A program made the position numbers and the translations under genes. From Thamnidium elegans (lineage: Eukaryota; Mucoromycota; Mucoromycetes; Mucorales; Mucoraceae): a stretch of DNA of 64,000 bases. Where the stretch lies: NCBI GenBank assembly GCA_025201345.1, contig JAIXMG010000036.1, positions 336,374 through 400,373 of the forward strand. The letters run 5' to 3'. Of this stretch, positions 1-9,942 are shown piece by piece. Numbering within the stretch: the stretch's first letter is position 1; each line of letters starts with the position of its first letter. The notes under the pieces were generated by a model. The model worked only from the letters and a program-made list of their open reading frames with translations. It searched no databases and had not been told where the DNA came from.

Positions 1-391
1 TATCATTATACCATTGTTAATTCAATTCAATATCTTATGCAGATTTTTTTTTGGCAGACAGTCCAAATTGATCAGATGCCATTCAACTCAATATTTATTT
101 ATTATCCTTACGATATTGAGACCAATACTTCTTTATAAAACAGTGGTAGATGCTTATATGCTACGCTAGCTACAACCAATATAGTATCTCTCAAAAATTA
201 CGTTTTTACATAAACATTTAATTAAATGTACCACTTAATTTTCTTTTCAACAACAAAGATGATAACTTGCTTATGTACGGCTTTATCACTATATGCTTAT
301 TTTATTATATATCACGAATTAAAAATCTAGAAAGAGGGAGAGTAACTTATTGGGGATATCTTGAGATGATGAATAGGATTCAGTCAAACAG

Positions 392-2340
392 TTACTCTTC
401 ATACTCTTCTTGGTGAGGATGATAACCCCAAACTGAATCAGTAACGTTGCTATAATATTCATTTTCTACCTTTTTAAAACCAAATTCGTCATAACCACCT
501 TCAGAGTCATCAACAAAAGAGTTACTAGCGCCTTCACTAGTTTTTGTAGTTTTATAGGATAATGGCATTACTTTTTGTAATATAGATGGGGGAGGAGGAA
601 AACCAAACAAATTAGATGGGATCTGCGATTGAGAACGACGAGGCGGAGTATACCACGTATCTCTTTGGTAATAGAACATGTAATTTGTACTGTTAGCTTT
701 ACTACGACTAAGAGGACCTTTAACAACGGTTTTTTCTTTTAACACCAATAACAATTTATCTGCAATAGATACAACTTCTTTTTTCAGCAACATTAATACA
801 GACATCACGGTTGTATTAAAATCAGCAAAATTGCCAATAGTGGTGGGGAGAAGTAAATCACCTCTAGATAAGTTGACATGCAATCCATTCGTAGCTAAGT
901 GTACCGAGGGAATCACACAACTAGCTCCGACTATCTGTAGAAATCAAGATCCTCAGACTATAGAATTCACTAGATCAAATCAAAATTTAACGATCAATCA
1001 CAATAGCGTGGCCACTATTGCAAAAGATTATAAATAAGAAATCGTAGTTAGCAATCCCTTTTACCGGGATTGATTTTTACAATTAAAATAAGAAATAAGC
1101 GTTATTAGACTTTTAATCTTATTTACCTGTTTTTATTAATTTTTCTGTGTTAAATCAAAGTATTTCTCCACAGTCATTAGAATGGTCAGAGGTAGATTCA
1201 CCTCTGTAGATATATATCATAAAAATGATTAGTTAATAATAAAGGAAGTGTAATTTACAGAGAAATATTTTACCTTTTTACTCGAATACAAGTATCATCA
1301 AAGAGTAGTTCAAAGTATCTACTCCACACCAAACTAAGATAATCAGCTTCAGTACAATTTTTTGGTAATTTTTTGCTTAACAAGTGTGGATATTTTTTTA
1401 GTAATCCCAACCTAAATATACCAATTAAAGAACTGTTTTTAAATAAAGCTTCGTATTATTCTTTTACTTACGTGTGTTCATATATGCGAAGTGAGTTAAA
1501 CAAGCCAGTTGATAAAGAGCGAGGATATGCTTTAAATAAATATACTAAACCAATATCTATACTCGAAGATTTTTTAATAGCCTATCGACAAAGTTAGAGA
1601 ACAAGTTGTATAGTAAGGATGGTGTTTTAACAGTTTATGTCTTACGTGATTCAATAACATAAAATTATTAGTTAACAAAGGGTCAACGCTTATAGGTTCA
1701 AGTCGAAGATTTGTAGAAAAAAAAATTAACCAAGTCATCCCGATCACTACTGCTAAATAAGCAATGTTGGCTTTATCCAGACACATCAACAATATCTAAA
1801 ATACTAGAAAGTCCGTTGCTAGAAATTGCATAAAGTACAGTAAGTATTACGAACCAAAAAAAAAAAAAAAATGTTATCCTAATTACCTCATTATCTTTCT
1901 TTCTTGCAATGTAAGGGAGTTTTTTTCTTTAACAAATTTATTGTGTAAGTTATCAGGAGCAGTTTTTAGTGCTGTACCAACAGAGCAGTTCATATCACCA
2001 AAGTAAACTTGATCATATTCAACTTTATTGCAAACATCATTTTATGTACCAATTGTTGAAAATTAGAAAAATAATTAAAGCATAAATTCATATAACTTTA
2101 CCTGTTTTTTGTTACTGTTGGAAGACATTGCCCTCGCTTTTTTTTATGGCTATCAGTAGCAGCCATCATAGTAAAACGTTGTCAGCTTGATTTATCTTCA
2201 GAGCTTGATTTATCATTAGTGCTAATGATTTATTGTTAAGGATTCAGCTATCAATTAAACTGAACGGATCCCATCAATACTTACCTGTGGTAATTCAACT
2301 TCCTCTATGTTGAGGATGCTTACACCATAGTCACTTATAC
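392..2340 (-). pseudogene. Decayed multi-exon member of a lineage-expanded hypothetical family
   Basis: I do not recognise a function. Coding-like blocks on the minus strand are joined by plausible GT..AG introns. They lie at about 2285-2340 (ends EEVELPQ before a GTAAGT donor), about 2112-2180 (KKKRGQCLPT), 1887-2039 (SLTLQERKIMR), 1646-1792, 1472-1556 (GLVYLFKAYPRSL), 1274-1411 (CTEADYLSLVWSRYFELLF), about 1141-1199 (GESTSDHSND) and 392-934 (SCVIPSVHLATNGLHV to the stop). The order EADYL..LF..GES..GLHV resembles large hypothetical families in Mucoromycota genomes; that comes from general knowledge, not a search. Breaks: a TAA ends the block after DIVDVSG, a TGA follows GEIL, and the segment expected between GES and SCVIPS is missing. 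The start is not found. It could still be a live gene with unusual introns. Confidence 0.45.
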
Positions 2341-3483
2341 CGTTATATAATACCAAATATATATATTTATACATATATATATATCTTTATGTAAATACTT
2401 GTAAATAAGACTAGCATGATTGTCCCACATTAATTCACTAAGATTTAATATTACAGTTGTAAGCAGTATATGTTTATTATGATCTTATTAATAGTTTAAC
2501 ATGACAAGAGTATATCTTACCTTGCATGAATATAATGATTCTATATCAAGTAAAACTTAATCCATTGGTTACATATTTATCTCAACTATCAAGAGTAATC
2601 CTTTATCTTGTCTCACACTGATCCAATAATATGATCAGGAAATCTTTCTAGAAAAAAGAATAACTTGATCGAAATCAATAGAACGATTCAGTAACGAATA
2701 ATATAATGTAATTGATATCAGGAACTTTCCATTATGATTTATATCCTTGTCTTTACTAGATATATCAATGATATGTCAATGATACCCATGTTATAATTAT
2801 CAATACCAAAATACTATAAATATAGGTTGAACTTTAATTTAATGATCCTTGTTTTTTTCTAAAAATAAAACCCCTATACAAAGTTTTCACAATACTCGTA
2901 TTTGTCTTCCCTTTCTTTTATCTTTATCTTTATCTTTGCTTTATTACCTTCATTTATCCCCGTTCTAAACACTCTACCATACCAAAGATTGAAAACCTGT
3001 CAACATCATCTTCCTTCTCAATAGCAACCTATTATATCAATCTAAAAAAAAAAGTGAGTAATACTGATAAAAAAGCAATAAAATAACTTACAGTTGATTT
3101 CTTTCCAGCCTTTCTCGAACCTTCATAACGGATAGCTACCGATAGTAAGTATTATGTTACCCAACTGCCTTTTGCACAATCCAACGGAATACAGGCTTGT
3201 CTAGTGAGCGTCTACAAGACAAGATGCTCGACTACAAACGCCATATGTTTCCTTTTTTCTTTTGACATGGTGGAACATCTAAATCCCAGGCTCGCGTTGA
3301 CGAAGTGTGTTTGAACGAACATAATGACCAATACATTCGTCTAAAGTGATGTATATTGTAACTATTTGTAGTGTTGAAGTTAATGAAAATTTCAATGTTT
3401 CTAATAGAATAATCAGTAGAGGTTATTCTACAACTGTGGTATTAAGAAAAAAAGAAGGTAGCTGTGGAATAATAATGATACTT

Positions 3484-3522
3484 CCAGGCATAATTATTAG
3501 TGCGCCTAATAATTATATCTGG
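3484..3522. repeat. 39-bp near-perfect hairpin palindrome
   Basis: Perfect 11-bp arms ATAATTATTAG (3490-3500) and CTAATAATTAT (3506-3516) flank a TGCGC loop. Outer CCAG (3484-3487) and CTGG (3519-3522) continue the pairing across a 2-nt mismatch. It lies in an unrecognised open stretch (3346-3621) just upstream of the pseudogene at 3654. It could be the end or fused ends of a small DNA transposon; no target-site duplication was identified. Confidence 0.55.
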
Positions 3523-3653
3523 CAGTATAAACTTTATTTAAAGGTCTGGGAGTATTACTCTATTCTTACATCATTGGCATTTTTTACTCACGTTTCTCTT
3601 TTTGCTCATTTTTTCAAATAATAATATGAATTCAGCCGCTAAAGAATACTTGA

Positions 3654-5130
3654 TTGCCAATTATAACAAAAAAAACTTTTGTTGTTGCAGAGTTTTTAGA
3701 GAAACAAGGCTGTGCTGACGAAAACTCCTCTCTTGAACAAATAAAAAAAATTGTTAATGTTTGGAGAAATGTCGAAAGACTTAAAACAGACAAAGACAAA
3801 AGTAAGAAGCGTGTTTCTACCTTAATATTTGAGGATAACTTTGGGGTAAGTTGATATAGTGTATAAAGTCATAACAGCTACTAACGTTATCATAGTTCAT
3901 TAATAACAATACCGTAACAGAATTCTGGCTTAAAAAGCAAAAAGAAAACACTGAACTGAATTTGTTGAAACCAACCTCTAATATGCAACCAAAGTATTCT
4001 ATTTCTCCTTCTTCTCACTCTCCATCTCCATCTCCCTCTATTATTAGTATTAGTACTAATAATGATACAATTACCGATGATGACAATAGTAGCGATGATA
4101 ATTATGATGGACATACTGGTACTCTTAGTGATTCATCTGTGGAATAAGTTGTAAAGAAAATTAAACTACGTAAAGACTATTTAGTCCCCAATAATATTTC
4201 AAACATTATTGATTTGGAAGACACTGATAATATGTGGATCCTTCCTTCTGGAATTAATTTTTCTGTCCCGTTTATCTCTAGACGAAACGATTTAATTCAA
4301 CAATGTGAGACTAATCAAGAGGAATTACAAGTAGATGAAGAGCTTTCTGTCAATGGAATTATACTTTTAGATGCTGATTTAATTTCGAATATAGTGAAAG
4401 AAGACCTTCTTATATTAAGAGTATATTATTGTCATTGAAATCCAGATACTCCAAATGGTATTGTACAGATTTATTAAATGAAAGCACTGTTGTCAAAGAT
4501 AGTATAGCTCCATTTCTCGAAAATTATTTTCCTAACACCAAAAAGATAACAGCTTTTGGAGCAGATAAAGATATTCCTGAATCAAGAAAGAGATTTATAG
4601 CTATGGATCCTTCATTATCAGGACATGTACGAAAAGCTGATTTTTCAATAGTAAGTAATTCCTCCAATCATTTAATTTTAGCATTGGAATCGAAATCAGT
4701 AAAATCACAAAACAAATCTGCCAATGATCTTATAAAAATGGCACGCTATATGAAAGATACAATTGATGATATTGAAAGTGATGAATTTAAAACTGTCTCT
4801 ATAATTGGAATAATAGCAAGTGGAAAAACTATTTCAACTTATGTTATGACCCATTCACACGATTACTTGTATTATTTCTACAAATTAGCAAAAACTTATA
4901 TTCCAACTGATTATCATGATATGTGTAGGATTATTCCTATTTTTTCTGTACTTGAGCAACTTAAAAATATTGTTACTGAAACCAGTGACATCCTCTCCAC
5001 TCCTCCACATAACCGAGCTACAGAAAACAACTTGAAGAAACTTAAAACATATCATACACCAATCATAATTCCGAAAGAAAGGATTAAAAGAGTAAACTTG
5101 AATACAGATGATGCAAGAAGAGCAAGATGA
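3654..5130 (+). pseudogene. PD-(D/E)XK-like family, copy 1 (pseudogene)
   Basis: This is a paralogue of the intact gene at 45338-46615 (minus strand); most residues match along the shared length. An upstream exon (about 3654-3848, ...IFEDNFG) joins through a GTAAGT..CAG intron to sequence starting at 3923 (FWLKKQKENTELN). Breaks: an in-frame TAA at 4145 after TLSDSSVE, then a deletion of roughly 150 nt near 4407 that removes about 50 residues present in copy 2 and shifts frame. The frame reopens at 4429 and runs to 5130. The C-terminal part contains KADFSIV followed 16 residues later by LESK, i.e. a D...ExK pattern at the end of a hydrophobic strand as in PD-(D/E)XK nucleases. That assignment is inference. 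Copy 1 retains an 11-residue segment (AFGADKDIPES) that copy 2 lacks, so each copy has lost something. Confidence 0.6.
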
Positions 5131-5309
5131 CGTCTTTTCTTTGACTAACTTCCTTCTCTGTACATAAAACTAAATACCAAAACCTTTCTTTATATACCAA
5201 AACTTTTCTTTTTCTTTTTTACAAATAAATAAAATGTATATCTCTCATCTTTATCACAAATATATATATATATATATATATCCAAAAATGTCAGCAGAAA
5301 ATCACACAG

Positions 5310-5795
5310 TCTGGGGGTTTAGGGCCATTAGTGGTAATTGATGGTAGTGTAGATCAGGATGCCTACATCAATACCCTTGTGAAGAATTTTCACCCTTGGT
5401 GCCAACATTTGTCAGAGGAAGAAAATAAGCAATTTATTTTCCAAGAGGATGGCGCTTCCTGCCTTACTGGCAAGTATGCGACCTGGTGGAAGGCAACCTA
5501 TCAAATAAAGGGTTTTGACTTTTGGCCTACGCAAAGTCCAGATTTAAATCCAATCGAGCACCTTTGGGATGTTCTGGAAAAGCGTATTGAGCACGTTAGA
5601 CATCGTGTATCGAATACTGAACAGCTCAAAGTGCGTCTTCAAAATGAGTGGCGAAACTTAGACAGCGACTTATTGTCGAATTTAGTGGCAACAGTAAAAT
5701 GTATTTGCAATAGATTATTACATACCCTCTTCTTCTTTATTGTTTCCCGGTTATATTTATGCTACAATATCTATAAAGAAACTTCTTTCAAATGA
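5310..5795 (+). pseudogene. Tc1/mariner-type transposase, 3' fragment
   Basis: This is the C-terminal half of a DDE transposase of the Tc1 group. The diagnostic strings are GLGPLVVIDG, FQEDGASC (second catalytic Asp) and WPTQSPDLNPIEHLWD (third acidic residue in NPIE). The N-terminal helix-turn-helix and the first Asp are absent: upstream, HTVWGF sits in another frame and then the sequence merges into the 3' flank of the preceding pseudogene. About 160 residues can be read, against roughly 340 for a complete Tc1 transposase. After NRLL the reading becomes low-complexity. The element is clearly inactive. Its junction with the upstream repeat lies near 5293, where homology between the two flanks of the PD-(D/E)XK-like paralogues ends. 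Confidence 0.85.
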
Positions 5796-6263
5796 CAAGG
5801 AAAATAGGGTTTTAGTCATTTATTCAAGTGGAATTGATCTGTTTTTCAAAATGTAATGAATAACAAAAAGTAAAGCATAGCAAAATATAGGATTATTCAG
5901 GGAAATCATGTTTGCACTTGGGTCAATGAAGATAGCCGAGCACTACAAAAGATCAGATTTGACGCGCGCATTAATACATTAGGATAGATAGTTTGAAAAA
6001 CATTTGCAAGTCGAAGAGAAAATTCTTTTTTTCGCTCTTTTTTTTAGAACTTCCCATTCACCTCTTCTACGTACATCCTATCTCAACCACTCAGATCGCT
6101 ATTGCAAAAAGGCATCCTTTCTCTTTACTTATCCTTCTTCCCCTTTTTTACTTTTACAATTGTGCTAATAACTTTTATAATCCATTTATTAACCAGCCTG
6201 TAGTGATAAGACTCTCGCAGCTTATCTCTGTTTCATTCATATATTTTATATAATGTGTTTCTT

Positions 6264-6520
6264 TGGTTAATTCTTGGTACACCACCATTTACACCACTAG
6301 TGTCAATTTATGGCGTAATTTTTTTTTAATTTTTTTGGTGCACCACCATTTACAATAACAAGTACTTTACATATTGTGAGAAAGGAAATTGTAATATAAA
6401 TATCATGATGATTAAATAAATCCTTTTTATCATAGTTGAATAAACCTCGTTTTATCATGGTCGAATAAACCTATTTTATCATAGTTAAATAAGCCCCATT
6501 TTATCATAGTTAAATCAAAT
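6264..6520 (+). repeat. Dispersed repeat with 25-26-nt tandem units
   Basis: Two copies of a GGT(A/G)CACCACCATTTACA block lie about 60 nt apart (from 6276 and from 6339). They are followed at about 6413-6515 by four tandem units of about 25 nt with consensus AATAAACC..TTTTATCATAGTT. The same block and the same tandem unit (reverse orientation, about three units) recur at 46764-47110. I infer a non-coding mobile or satellite-like repeat; its family is not recognised. Confidence 0.55.
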
Positions 6521-6523
6521 CAA

Positions 6524-7353
6524 AATCAAGCTAGTAGTTCAAGCAGTGCACGGCAAAATGATACACAATTTGCTAAAGAATTTGACTTGGCTATTGCTCT
6601 CGATTTAGGTACGGTGATGAGATATTTTGATGGCAATAGATATATGACAGAATTTATTGAAAAGTACCAATCTATGGATAAGAAATACATGCACAAGTTG
6701 TCCGATGGATCATATCTAAAGGAGCGACTTTTTAAATTTGGTTTAACTTGTACACATGAACAGTAAGTATTGTAATACAATGAGTAACTGAGAGATTTAT
6801 TATTATTATTAAATTTTAGCTATTCTGATATAGTTTATGTCATTCTTTCATCTTTGACGCTAATGATTTTACATATATTCAAAAGAAGATGCTGACCGAG
6901 GACCAAATAACAGAGTTAGAGTCTGAAAGCCCAGTTGATTTTCCTGATTTAGATGGTTATTTGATAAAATTTGTAAATGTAAGTCAGTCCCCCCTACCAA
7001 ATTATAAATGATATTTAGTAATCTTAACATATATTTAACAGGTGCCCACAACTGAAGACCTGCGAATGGCTTTATACCAAAACGGAGATTATAAAATGAA
7101 TTACAGCAAGGATCACCATCAAATTAAGGATTGGATTCGACGCTCCTTGGATCACCTATTATTGGTGTATGAAAGTACTGATGACTTCACCATTGAACAT
7201 AGTGAACAATGGTATCAGTCACGTATCTGGTTGCCTCTCGAATTGCTTTTTGAGAGTATCAATGGCAACCACTCCCGACGATGCAGCAAACTCAAGATTC
7301 AAATCCGTATTCAAACAAGGGCAAGACAAGAGGTGATACAATCTCATCTATGA
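6524..7353 (+). pseudogene. Multi-exon hypothetical of a lineage-expanded family (probably broken)
   Basis: Coding-like exons on the plus strand: about 6524-6762 (FAKEFDLAIALDLG..KLSDGSYLKERLFKFG) ending at a GTAAGT donor; about 6885-6978 (MLTEDQITELESESPVDF) ending at GTAAGTCAG; and 7042 to 7332/7353 after a TTTAACAG acceptor (VPTTEDLRMALYQNGDYKMN, then WYQSRIWLPLELLFES). Reading from exon 1 into exon 2 is not in one frame: the acceptor at 6819 leads to a TGA, so a frameshift or mis-splice must be assumed. After LLFESINGN the likely continuation (GKTRGDTI) is in another frame. The W..S.IWLPLELLFE pattern resembles hypothetical families repeated in Mucoromycota, but no function can be named. 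Confidence 0.45.
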
Positions 7354-7985
7354 AATTAAAGTTTTCTCTATTCCCGCTTAATTTTTATACACGCTTATAT
7401 ATCATTGTAATAATTGTGTGTCTTTTTCTTTTTCTTTTTACATTGGTGTTGGTATGCGGCTCTGTTATTGTATACTAAATGATCATGTAGCTGGACTCTC
7501 TTTTATTGACAGTAAAGAAAGATGTTTTTATTTATCTTCATGTATTAACCATTATGTGGTATTTAACCAAAAATTAACGCAAGATATCACTCTAAATATA
7601 TCTGGGGTGGTTACACAACAACCTCAGTTAGGTATCACTTACTACCTGATTCTTAAACTAGAATTATTTCTACTATAAAAAGGATATTATACGAATCAAC
7701 TTTTTGTACCCTCTCTTGTTTTTTTAGAAGTCATTTTTTAATTAATAAAGATCCAAAAAAAGTTTCATCTTATTTACTGCTATCTCTTTTTATAATGTAA
7801 TTCGATACTAAATATCTCACATTGCATACTCCCATAAAGACGTAAATACTATAGTTGCCGAAGCGATGAATGAAGAAGTGGTACAAGCTCTCTGAGCCAC
7901 GCTTTATTTTCAGATAGTATAATAATAAAATATAATAGTAATCCCTATTTCCCCAGATTTTTCAAGCAAGCTAATTATATAATTC

Positions 7986-8016
<31 letters not shown>

Positions 8017-8151
8017 TGGAATTAAATGATTTTATACTAAATTAAGTTATCAAACTATACTATATTAGAAGAGTCTTCTATACCAGGGTTGGATGTGTAC
8101 CACTTCTTCATCCATCGCTTCGGCAACTATAGTATTGTATGTCGTGCCTAA
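7354..8151. other. Non-coding stretch with poly(T) run and inverted repeat
   Basis: No convincing gene. It contains a T run at about 7988-8013 and the 36-bp inverted repeat at 7849-8132. The open frames here are hydrophobic, T-rich readings without family resemblance. Confidence 0.5.
7849..8132. repeat. 36-bp inverted repeat pair
   Basis: Arm 1 (7849-7884) begins CTATAGTTGCCGAAGCGATG. Arm 2 (8097-8132) is its reverse complement with one mismatch in 36. They enclose 212 nt including a T run. Similarity continues weakly outside the arms (GACGTAAATACTATAG against CGACATACAATACTATAG read on the opposite strand). The arms could be terminal inverted repeats of a small element, or one end of the adjacent decayed element at 8152-9738 duplicated in inverse. 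Confidence 0.7.
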
Positions 8152-9738
8152 CACAATCCTTGTACTATCTTCAATCAAGATATTACCACTGCATTACAAA
8201 ATCTTGTAATTCCGATTAATAATCAACTTGATCAGTTTAGAACAAACATCGAAGAAATCAATAATATCGCCCAACAAGTACATACAGCTGTCGCGCAAGA
8301 AAATAGCAATGTTGAACAAATCAATCATTTACATGATATGTTAAATCGTTTTGTTACTCAGCTTCGCTCTCAAATCACTGATATAGTACAATCAATCACT
8401 CAAGTATTGCAACAAATACGGGAAAATTAGAACACGATTTGAGAATGAAATAACAATAATCCGTGGTCGTCTTATCCAACAACATAGAATTATTGTAAAT
8501 GTCATCATTGGATCTAGAGACGCAGCATACCGAGTTGAACTTGGAAGACTAGTGTTTCAAACCCGTCTTAATCATTTACAAAGAGAAGGTTTGACTGAAG
8601 AAGGAAGGTTACTGCAAGAACAATTAAGTACACAAGTACGCATCTTTATTCAAAATGAGCAAACACATTTAGCAGCTTTAAGGGCAGTATGAAAATCAAC
8701 GCCGACAAACAATTGAAAGTAATAGAGATATTCAGTGATGTCTACAAATAGATACTGTCAAACACCGACTGCAGCAAATTGAAGCTCGAAATGCCACATT
8801 ATTTCAACGGACTGAAATAATACCTCAACAACTTTTACTTGCTGTAGCAAATCCTGAAGGCAACCAGTTATTTCCCAAAATGACAAATGTCACTTTCTGG
8901 TCTCATGTTTATCGAAAAGTAGCAAACGATCCTAATCAACTAAACATAAACATAGTAACTTTACATCTTGTTTTTTTTCTTTTGCTAGTATTCTTTGTAA
9001 TAGAGATCTAATCAATCTATTCAAAGAAGTTTTGCTGATTTCGAAATTTCAAGAAAAATTCCTGGAACTGAACAGTACGCTTATGATATTTCAACGCTGG
9101 ATCAATTACATATCGCCATCTCTTCATACAAAATAAGAGATTTTAATATTTTTTCAATATATTTGTGTACTTATAGCTATCCCTTTTTTTTTAGATATAG
9201 TCATGCATTTATTAAACACAAGACTCTGGGTGGTGCGTATCTTCAAAGGTTATTTTCTTCATCAACAGTACCCACACCAACAACAAAAATCAGAGCCGCG
9301 ACAGCAGAAAAAACCAAGGCCACGCAGATTACCTATCACAATTTAGTTTTAAATGCTACGATCAAGAAAACCATATTTTACATAGAACAAGCCAGTGTCC
9401 TGAAAGAAGGCTATCAGGTAATCATTCATTTCGTTCTAAACAAACATGCAGTTCTTAAATTTGTTGTATTTATTAGGAAATTGTGTAAATTATCCATTGA
9501 AACTGTGTCCTCAATGTCCAGCGAATGATGAAAACAGATTGGTACGTTATACTCTCTCTCTCTCTCTCTCTATCTCTTTGGTTTAACGAGTTCTAAGTAT
9601 CCAATACAGTGCTGGAATCGAGATGTTAGTGCTGCTGCAAATATTAGAAGTATTCTGGTAGAATATATTAGACAAGGCTTTAATCTCGATTCCAGACCTG
9701 CCCAACTTTCAAGAGGTCAACAAGACCAAGAACTGTAG
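8152..9738 (+). pseudogene. Decayed gene with TnpB/Fanzor-like C-terminus
   Basis: The 5' part (8152-8430) reads as a heptad-rich coiled coil (NQLDQFRTNIEEIN, VTQLRSQITDIVQS). A frameshift at about 8430 leads into RLIQQHRIIVNVIIG..LNHLQREGLTEEG, another at about 8690, and an in-frame TGA in the block at 8735. Coding-like sequence resumes through 9026-9416 (YAYDISTLDQLHIAISS, then ATIKKTIFYIEQASVLKEG). The last two exons, 9477-9541 and 9610-9738, read CPQC, then WNRDVSAAANIRSI, then RPAQLSRG to a TAG. CxxC followed by W-N-R-D-V-x-A-A-x-N-I is the zinc-ribbon and third RuvC motif arrangement of IS605 TnpB and eukaryotic Fanzor proteins. The upstream RuvC motifs I and II were not located, so the assignment rests on the tail. 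Confidence 0.5.
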
Positions 9739-9942
9739 ATAAAGTCCATCATACGAGTAATTTTCGTCTATTTGCATTTTTTTGAAGTGTTAACAGTCAC
9801 GATTAGCTAACATTTTGGGAGAAAATATAGGTTCTTATTTTAAACTCCATTTTGTATGTTTATTTTAATAAAAAAAAAAAAGCCGTTTTTTTTTTTTTTT
9901 TCTTCTTTTTTTTCCCTTTTTTTTTTATTATATAAACTTTTA

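Noticed and set aside
831..1037. Open frame on the plus strand (68 codons)
   Set aside because: It overlaps the C-terminal exon of the minus-strand family member and the acceptor side of its intron; the minus reading shows the family-like sequence.
3346..3621. 91-codon plus-strand open frame
   Set aside because: No family resemblance; it spans the hairpin palindrome and has low-complexity hydrophobic ends.
4407..4440. Treating the missing segment of copy 1 as an intron
   Set aside because: The roughly 150 nt present in copy 2 are absent from copy 1, with no intron sequence in their place; a deletion explains it.
5993..6253. 86-codon plus-strand open frame
   Set aside because: Phe/Leu/Ser-rich reading of pyrimidine-rich DNA with no start context or homologue pattern.
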